DNA from: Aureimonas glaciei
Lineage (GTDB): Bacteria; Pseudomonadota; Alphaproteobacteria; Rhizobiales; Rhizobiaceae
Length of the DNA: 64,000 nucleotides
Assembly: GCF_014643375.1 (NCBI RefSeq)
Contig: NZ_BMJJ01000005.1
Span: 62,001-126,000 of the forward strand
Reading direction: 5' to 3'
Under the pieces are notes generated by a model, which had not been told where the DNA came from, did no database searches, and saw only the letters and a program-made list of their open reading frames with translations. Positions 59,133-64,000 of the stretch are shown here, piece after piece. Position numbers and translations under genes: made by a program. Numbering within the stretch: the first letter of the stretch is position 1; the number at the start of each line of letters is the position of its first letter.

Positions 59133-60866
59133 TTAGTAGGAGACGAGCAAGGATTTTCCCCGGTCGCCGAAATCGGGCTTCACGCCGAGGAGGGCCGCCG
59201 AGCGCCGGATGATCGCGCCGGCCGTCGGGGCCGCGTTCGAGGCCGCCGTCGCGCCCTGGCCGGAACCGGGAACCGGCTGCGGCTCGTCGACGACGACGAG
59301 CGTGACATAGCGCGGCGCATCCATCGGGAAGGCGGCGAGATAGCCGTTGAAGCGCTTGTTGCCGACGTAGCGGCCGTTGACGACCTTCTCGGCCGTTCCG
59401 GTCTTGCCGCCGACCCGGTAGCCGGGGGCGAGCGCCTGCCGGCCTGAGCCGTGCTCGCCGTTCAGCTCGTACATGTAGCGCATCTCGTCGCTGGTCTTTT
59501 TGCTGATCACCTGGACCGCCAGCTTCTGCGCCTCTTCGGCCGTGCGCGGCAGGAAGGTCGGCGGGATGAGATAGCCGCCGTTCATCAGCGCCGCGGCGGC
59601 GACCGCCGTCTGCAGCGGCGTCGTCGAGATGCCGTGACCGTAGGAAATCGTCATCGAGTTGATCTTCTTCCACTGCTTCGGCTGCGTCGGCGTCGCCACT
59701 TCCGGCAGTTCCGTCTGGATCCGAGACAGGAGGCCCAGCTTGGTCAGGAAGGCCTTGTGGCCTTCGATGCCGACGATGTCCGCCTCGCGCGCCGAGCCGA
59801 CATTGGACGAGTACTGGAAGATTTCCGGCACGGAGAGCGGCCGGTGCTTGCTGTGGAATTCCTTGATCGTGAAGCCGGAGACGCGGAAGGGCTCGGTGCT
59901 GAACATGTCGGTGATCTTCACCAGGCCCGAATCGAGCGCCATCGCCGTGGTGAAGCTCTTGAAGGTCGAGCCCATCTCGAACAGGCCGGCCGACATGCGG
60001 TTGAGATTTTCCTTCTTTAGCGCCTCGACCGGGTTGTTCGGATCGAAGTCCGGCATCGACACCATGGCGACCACCTCGCCGGTGGTCACGTCGAGGATGA
60101 TGCCGGCGGCGGCGATCGCCCGGTAGCGCACGATGGCCGCGGCGAGCTCGTCGCGCATGATGTGCTGGACGCGCAGGTCGATCGACAGCTTGACCGGCTC
60201 GAGCTCGTTGTTCGCCGCCAGACCCAGATTCTGGATGTCACGCAGGCCCTGATCGTCGACATATTTTTCCATGCCGGCAATGCCCTGATTGTCGACATTG
60301 ACGGACCCGACGATATGCGAGGCCGTGTTGCCGCCGGGATAGAAGCGGCGCTTCTCGGTGCGGAATCCGATGCCGGGGATGCCGAGAGCGAAGATCTCCT
60401 GCTGCTGGCGGGGCGTCAGCTCGCGCCGCAGCCAGACGAAGCCGGCATCGCTCGCCAGCCGCGTGTGCAGGTATTTGGCGTCGAGATCGGGCAGAACGGT
60501 GCGCAGGAGCTCGCCGGCCTCGTCCGGATCGACGATGCGGCGCGGCTCGGCGAACAGCGAGGCGGTCTTGATGTCGGTGGCCAGAACCTGGCCGTTGCGG
60601 TCGACGAGATCGGGCCGGGCCGCGACGACCTGCGCCCTCGCCTGGTAGCCGCCGCCATCGGTCGGCAGGCTTCCCCACATCACCAGCCGTCCGCCGATGA
60701 CCGCATAGACACAGCAGAACAGGCCGATGGCGATGAAGAAGCGCTGACGGTTGCGCGGCGCCTCGACGGGCCGGCGCCGGGAGAAGGCACGCGTGGGTGC
60801 AGAGGCAGGTCCGCCCTCCGCTGCCGCGGGGGCCTGACGACGGGGGAGCTTGGGAAGCTTGATCAT
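59133..60866 (-). CDS. ftsI: Septal transpeptidase FtsI (PBP3)
   Basis: 577 residues. A basic cytoplasmic tail and one membrane helix (FFIAIGLFCCVYAVIGGRLVM) precede the pedestal domain (PDLVDRNGQVLATDI). The penicillin-binding domain has SxxK in MGSTFKSF (active-site Ser), SxN in YSSNVGSA and KTG in GGKTGTAEK. It cross-links septal wall with FtsW. The open frame reaches far upstream, but ATG 60866 overlaps the ftsL stop by one base (TGATG) and gives the family start. Confidence 0.98.
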   Translation of the reverse strand: MIKLPKLPRRQAPAAAEGGPASAPTRAFSRRRPVEAPRNRQRFFIAIGLFCCVYAVIGGRLVMWGSLPTDGGGYQARAQVVAARPDLVDRNGQVLATDIKTASLFAEPRRIVDPDEAGELLRTVLPDLDAKYLHTRLASDAGFVWLRRELTPRQQQEIFALGIPGIGFRTEKRRFYPGGNTASHIVGSVNVDNQGIAGMEKYVDDQGLRDIQNLGLAANNELEPVKLSIDLRVQHIMRDELAAAIVRYRAIAAAGIILDVTTGEVVAMVSMPDFDPNNPVEALKKENLNRMSAGLFEMGSTFKSFTTAMALDSGLVKITDMFSTEPFRVSGFTIKEFHSKHRPLSVPEIFQYSSNVGSAREADIVGIEGHKAFLTKLGLLSRIQTELPEVATPTQPKQWKKINSMTISYGHGISTTPLQTAVAAAALMNGGYLIPPTFLPRTAEEAQKLAVQVISKKTSDEMRYMYELNGEHGSGRQALAPGYRVGGKTGTAEKVVNGRYVGNKRFNGYLAAFPMDAPRYVTLVVVDEPQPVPGSGQGATAASNAAPTAGAIIRRSAALLGVKPDFGDRGKSLLVSY

Positions 60867-61222
60867 CACCGTACGAGGCTCTTGGAGTTGTCGGCGTAGC
60901 CGCCGAGTGTGTCGGTCCCGTTCGGGACGAGATTGATCGGCTCGGCGGGCAGTTCGTCCGGCTCGACGATCTGCTCGGGCCGCAGCGGCTCCAGCGCCAG
61001 ATCCGCCTTGAAGGCCTCGGCGAGGCGCTGCAGGCGATCGGGCTGGTTGAGAAGGCTCCAGTCCGCCTCGAGCAGCGCAATCGTCTCGCGCTCGAGGGCG
61101 GCCTTGCGCTCCACGACATGCACCTGGTCCTCGATCAGCTCGGCCTCGTGCTTGATCTTGAAGGTCCAGGCGGCGGCCGAGACCATGACGGCGATGAGAA
61201 CGATGTCGATCGTCTTCAGCAT
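60866..61222 (-). CDS. ftsL: Cell division protein FtsL
   Basis: 118 residues, bitopic. A membrane helix at the N terminus (IDIVLIAVMVSAAAWTF) is followed by a coiled coil (AELIEDQVHVVERKAALERETIALLEADW) and LNQPDRLQRLAEAF, the conserved FtsL end of the coil. A Pro-rich tail follows. It links FtsQ and FtsB to FtsW and FtsI. Identity rests on position and this layout. It lies 3 nt after rsmH and overlaps ftsI by one base. Confidence 0.9.
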   Translation of the reverse strand: MLKTIDIVLIAVMVSAAAWTFKIKHEAELIEDQVHVVERKAALERETIALLEADWSLLNQPDRLQRLAEAFKADLALEPLRPEQIVEPDELPAEPINLVPNGTDTLGGYADNSKSLVR

Positions 61223-61225
61223 CTC

Positions 61226-62263
61226 TCAGGCTCCTGCATCGGGAAGGTCGACCAGCGACGGCAAGTCGGCGAACAGGCCGGCGAGCCGCGCCTCGCGGGG
61301 GGCGGCGTCGGTTCGCGTGCCCACCCGCAGCTTGGCCGAACGCGACCGGGGATTGGTCTCGATCTCGGCGTCGTCCGCCGTGATCGGCTTGTTGCGGGCG
61401 ACAAAGGTCAGCGGCTTCAAGGCCATGTCGGGAAGATGCCGGGAGCCGGAATCCTGCTCGGAGCGCTCGCGGAAGAAGCGCTTGACCAGCCGGTCCTCGA
61501 GCGAATGGAAGGTCACGACGGCGAGGCGCCCGCCGGGCTTCAGGACGTTCTCGGCGGCGATCAGCGCCCGCACCAGTTCGCCGAGCTCGTCGTTGACGAA
61601 GATCCGCAGGGCTTGGAAGGTCCGTGTCGCCGGATCGATGCGGTCCTTCGGCGCCCGGCCGATCACCTTCAGCACCAGGCCGGCAAGATCGAGCGTCCGC
61701 TCGAACGGCCGCTCGGCGCGCCGCGCCTCGATCGCCCGGGCGATGCGTCCCGCCTGCCGCTCCTCGCCGAGGAAGTTCAGCACCCGCGCGAGGTCCCCGA
61801 CCTTCAGGCGGTTGACGACGTCGGCAGCGCTCGGGCCCGAACGGCTCATGCGCATGTCGAGCGGGCCGTCCTTCTGAAAGGAGAAGCCTCGGTCGGCCTC
61901 GTCGATCTGCATCGAGGAGACGCCGATATCGAGAACTACGCCGTCGACGCGGCCGCCGAGCTGCTCCTGCGCGATGGCCTCGAGATCGCCGAAGCGGCCG
62001 TGTACCGGCTTCAGGAGACCGCCCGCCGTCGCGGCCATGGCGGTGGCGGTCTCGATCGCACCGGGATCGCGGTCGATGCCGATGACGCCCGCGCCCCGGG
62101 CGAGCAAAGCGCGAGAATAGCCGCCGGCGCCGAAGGTGCCGTCGATGATCCACTGGCCTTGCGCCGGCTGGAGCGCGGCGACGACCGCGTCGAGGAGCAC
62201 CGGAACATGGCGCGAGGGTCCGCCCTCGGCGGGCGCCTCGATCCCGCCAGGTCCCGCCATCAT
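61226..62263 (-). CDS. rsmH: 16S rRNA (cytosine-1402-N4) methyltransferase
   Basis: 345 residues. [15 protein letters not shown] begins the fold, [27 protein letters not shown] is the SAM loop in two parts, and [23 protein letters not shown] with [13 protein letters not shown] are the family motifs. It methylates C1402 of 16S rRNA. ATG 62263 overlaps the mraZ stop (ATGA); a second ATG follows directly. The longer open frame across mraZ is not used. Confidence 0.97.
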   Translation of the reverse strand: MMAGPGGIEAPAEGGPSRHVPVLLDAVVAALQPAQGQWIIDGTFGAGGYSRALLARGAGVIGIDRDPGAIETATAMAATAGGLLKPVHGRFGDLEAIAQEQLGGRVDGVVLDIGVSSMQIDEADRGFSFQKDGPLDMRMSRSGPSAADVVNRLKVGDLARVLNFLGEERQAGRIARAIEARRAERPFERTLDLAGLVLKVIGRAPKDRIDPATRTFQALRIFVNDELGELVRALIAAENVLKPGGRLAVVTFHSLEDRLVKRFFRERSEQDSGSRHLPDMALKPLTFVARNKPITADDAEIETNPRSRSAKLRVGTRTDAAPREARLAGLFADLPSLVDLPDAGA

Positions 62264-62718
62264 TCCTGCACTCCCTTCGACGCGGAAGCGCCGCGCATGG
62301 CCAGCAGCCGTGCACGCGCCTCGGCCCGGTGCGCCTCGAACTGCGAGGGTTCCCAGAGCTGGAAGAAGGTATTGCGGCCGACGAAGGTGACCTTGTCGGT
62401 GATGCCGGTGTGGGTGCGCACGAAATCGCTCACGGTGATCCGGCCCTCCTGGTCGAATTTCAGGAAGGCGCCGTCCCCGTAGGTGAACAGCGACATGTCG
62501 GCATAGGCTTCGCTGAACGGGTCTTCCGCTTCCAGCCGCTGTTCGTAGCGTTGCAAGAGGTCCATGCCACCGACGTCGATCGCCGGCGTGCCGAGCGACT
62601 GCATGGCATAGAGTTCCTTGAATCCGCGCTGGGCGAGGATCTGGCGAAAGGCGGCGGGTACCGACACCCTGCCCTTGGCGTCGATATTGTTGACGCTGTT
62701 GGACAGGAACCTGTCCAT
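62260..62718 (-). CDS. mraZ: Transcriptional regulator MraZ
   Basis: 152 residues with two SpoVT/AbrB-like halves. [20 protein letters not shown] holds the first DxxxR motif (DAKGR) and [16 protein letters not shown] the second (DQEGR). It binds TGGGN repeats in its own promoter and represses the cluster. ATG 62718 with GAGG six bases ahead sets the start; a TTG five codons earlier is less likely. The leader from the predicted promoter is about 180 nt long. Confidence 0.97.
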   Translation of the reverse strand: MDRFLSNSVNNIDAKGRVSVPAAFRQILAQRGFKELYAMQSLGTPAIDVGGMDLLQRYEQRLEAEDPFSEAYADMSLFTYGDGAFLKFDQEGRITVSDFVRTHTGITDKVTFVGRNTFFQLWEPSQFEAHRAEARARLLAMRGASASKGVQE

Positions 62719-62872
62719 CACGCCCCTCGCCAACCAGATCGACCAGTACCCATGTCATTTCGGTCCCCGCCAATCCGGCCAAGCGCCGACAATAAGAAGC
62801 CTGCTCCCGCGGATGGAGCCGCGGGTGGCGCTGCCTCCGATCCCCTCGGAGTTGCATCGAAAAGGTTTTGAA

Positions 62873-62890
62873 AAGGGCGCCTTCAGGCGC
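62873..62890 (-). promoter_or_regulatory. Hairpin with T-run in the mraZ leader (attenuator-like)
   Basis: On the minus strand GCGCC, TGAA loop, GGCGC, then CCTTTTC, about 10-28 nt after the predicted start of transcription. A second hairpin, CTCCGA/TCGGAG, follows near 62834-62850. The first looks like a short terminator but its stem is only 5 bp. Confidence 0.4.
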
Positions 62891-62906
62891 TGTTCTGACG
62901 GGGTGA

Positions 62907-62940
62907 GGGATAACATGGGACCCTATGGGCGTCAATGGGA
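62907..62940 (-). promoter_or_regulatory. mraZ promoter overlapped by three MraZ-type TGGGN repeats
   Basis: On the minus strand TTGACG (62930-62935) and TATCCC (62907-62912) are 17 nt apart. On the plus strand TGGGA, TGGGC and TGGGA start at 62916, 62926 and 62936, exactly 10 bp apart with 5-nt spacers. E. coli MraZ binds three TGGGN repeats with this spacing. The repeats cover the spacer and -35, a good place for repression. Confidence 0.75.
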
Positions 62941-63274
62941 TTTGCCCACACCGATCCCGGAACGGACAGTCCCATGATCATCCCGCGATAACCTTAACGA
63001 CTTATGAATATTCAGTTTTTCGAAGCGTTCGGGCGAGTCCGAGCCGCCATGGCGAGAGCGAGTGCACTGCAATCCAGAGCTCACTAGGCAGCTAACCGCC
63101 CGAAACGGATTCATGCCGAAAAAACAATGCGGTGCTGCTGATCGTCATCAAGAGTGACGGAGCCAAAAAACAACTAGAAATTGACAATTCGCCTATCGGG
63201 CGATGAAAATTAGTTTGCCGCCCAATGGCTCCCCGCGGGGAGTCAGGACCTCGCACCGCGCGTCGAAAGGAGAT
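62941..63274. other. AT-richer non-coding stretch between the mraZ promoter and rnpB
   Basis: No supported gene on either strand. A near CtrA-type box TTAA-N7-TGAA (one mismatch) lies at 62994-63008, and a 14-nt palindrome CTCCCCGCGGGGAG at 63227-63240. No T-run hairpin is seen at the rnpB 3' end. Confidence 0.5.
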
Positions 63275-63710
63275 GCCAGTCGGCCTGTAAGCCGGGTTCT
63301 GTCGGCAGCGAACTGCCGGGCGACCATTCCTCTGGGACGGCGCTTGCGCGCCGCCTCGAGCAACCCACCCGGACGACCGGCCCGGAGAAAGGCTGGCGGT
63401 TACCCGCCGCGTCGTCCCTATTCGGTCTTGCTCCCGGTGGGGTTTGCCCTGCCACCGCTGTTGCCAGCGGTGCGGTGGGCTCTTACCCCACCGTTTCACC
63501 CTTACCCCGCCAGCGCCTCGGTCCCATGCCCGCCCATGGACGAACCAGGACGGCGGACCGAGCCGCAGGCGGGGCGGTTTATTTTCTGTGGCACTTTCCC
63601 TGGGGTCGCCCCCGCCGGGCGTTACCCGGCACCGTTTCTCCGTGGAGCCCGGACTTTCCTCCCCCGTCGTCTTTCGACATATGACGGCAGCGGTCGCCCA
63701 GCCGACTGGC
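63275..63710 (-). ncRNA. rnpB: RNase P RNA (type A)
   Basis: About 436 nt. The ends GCCAGTCGGC and GCCGACTGGC pair perfectly over 10 bp as helix P1, and the 3' end carries ACAGAACCCGGCTTACAGGC, a universal RNase P segment. Near the 5' end lies GGAGGAAAGTCCGGGCTCC, the conserved P4/CRI region. The catalytic RNA trims tRNA 5' ends with RnpA. Its 5' end lies 7 nt after a matching promoter. It stands between the amidase gene and mraZ. Confidence 0.97.
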
Positions 63711-63716
63711 GGCCGT

Positions 63717-63745
63717 TACCTGGGCGGCAGCGGCGGCGAAGTCAA
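63717..63745 (-). promoter_or_regulatory. rnpB promoter, overlapping the amidase stop codon
   Basis: TTGACT (63740-63745) and CAGGTA (63717-63722) on the minus strand are 17 nt apart and point to a start at about 63710, the RNA 5' end. The -35 hexamer contains the TGA stop of the amidase gene. Confidence 0.6.
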
Positions 63746-64000
63746 GCGAAACGGGCGGGGTCGGCCCTCTCCTCCCGCGCCGCGAAGGGCGAGGACGAGA
63801 GTGTGGAGAGGAGCCGGTGCAGGGTGGTGATGGTCGACATGTCGGCGACGCCGTCGACCTTGGCCGGCCTGAAATGCTGCTGGAAGGCGATGGTCACCGC
63901 CCGCGTCCGCTCGTCGAACCGACCGGTCGGCTCGATGCCGTAGCCATAGGCGGCCAGCAAGGACTGGTAGGCGGTCACCGGCTCTCCCGAATCGCCGAGG
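63742..64000 (-). CDS. AmpD-type N-acetylmuramoyl-L-alanine amidase, C-terminal peptidoglycan-binding part (cut by window edge)
   Basis: The visible 85 codons run to the right edge in frame (LGDSGEPVTAYQSLLAAYGYG). AYQSLLAAYGYGIEPTGRFD and VTIAFQQHFRPAKVDGVAD are the two conserved blocks of the peptidoglycan-binding domain at the end of AmpD-like amidases in rhizobia. The catalytic domain is outside the window. AmpD cleaves anhydro-muropeptides during wall recycling. A basic tail (REERADPARFA) ends inside the rnpB promoter. Confidence 0.8.
   Translation of the reverse strand, partial: LGDSGEPVTAYQSLLAAYGYGIEPTGRFDERTRAVTIAFQQHFRPAKVDGVADMSTITTLHRLLSTLSSSPFAAREERADPARFA

Noticed and set aside
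63181-63209. TTGACA with a weak TGAAAA 17 nt on, plus strand
   Set aside because: The -10 is poor and only the antisense strand of rnpB lies downstream; an antisense RNA cannot be supported.

Overview
The window is high-GC alphaproteobacterial chromosome, most likely Hyphomicrobiales (Rhizobiales). The signs are a permuted two-piece tmRNA encoding the tag ANDNYAEARLAA, an alpha-type SspB adaptor, a BA14K-family protein, a CtrA-type box in front of ddl-ftsQAZ, and an uninterrupted mraZ-to-bamD division and wall cluster. An Aurantimonas-like lineage is possible but cannot be fixed from sequence alone. No prophage, insertion sequence, CRISPR array or tRNA was seen. Strong codon bias makes long antisense open frames common; these were left out.

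Left part (1-8 kb): a partial glutathione S-transferase, thyA, then a stress or low-oxygen group: a conserved small protein, a phasin-like protein, a tandem universal stress protein, a HAD phosphatase fused to a P-loop ATPase, and a small secreted cytochrome c. Three of the minus-strand genes carry an FNR/FixK-like TTGAT-N4-ATCAA box about 62-72 nt before their start codons. A phospholipase D-type enzyme and CsbD follow.

Middle (8-36 kb): the ssrA gene sits directly upstream of sspB, so a tagging RNA lies beside the adaptor for its tag. Then come a DUF4169 protein and a ribbon-helix-helix protein, a 1376-residue AsmA-type protein, an FAD-linked 2-hydroxyacid dehydrogenase, a hotdog thioesterase, a cupin plus Tat-exported dienelactone hydrolase, a UvrD/PcrA helicase carrying an in-frame insert bounded by inverted palindromic repeats, a major facilitator, a 52-residue membrane protein with a SCO copper chaperone, prmA, an aminopeptidase P, a MoxR ATPase and its VWA partner split by four genes including a toxin-antitoxin pair, a Tim44-domain protein, azlCD and a YbjN-domain protein.

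Right part (36-64 kb), all on the minus strand and read from right to left: end of an AmpD-type amidase, rnpB, mraZ-rsmH-ftsL-ftsI-murE-murF-mraY-murD-ftsW-murG-murC-murB, then ddl-ftsQ-ftsA-ftsZ, lpxC, bamD, recN, ligA and a DEDDh exonuclease with a SWIM-type zinc motif. These genes make lipid II, build the divisome, commit lipid A synthesis and assemble outer-membrane proteins. The last three are DNA maintenance genes. Overlapping stop and start codons run through most of the cluster. Control points seen are an mraZ promoter covered by three TGGGN repeats, a CtrA-type box before ddl, and hairpin terminators after ftsZ and bamD.
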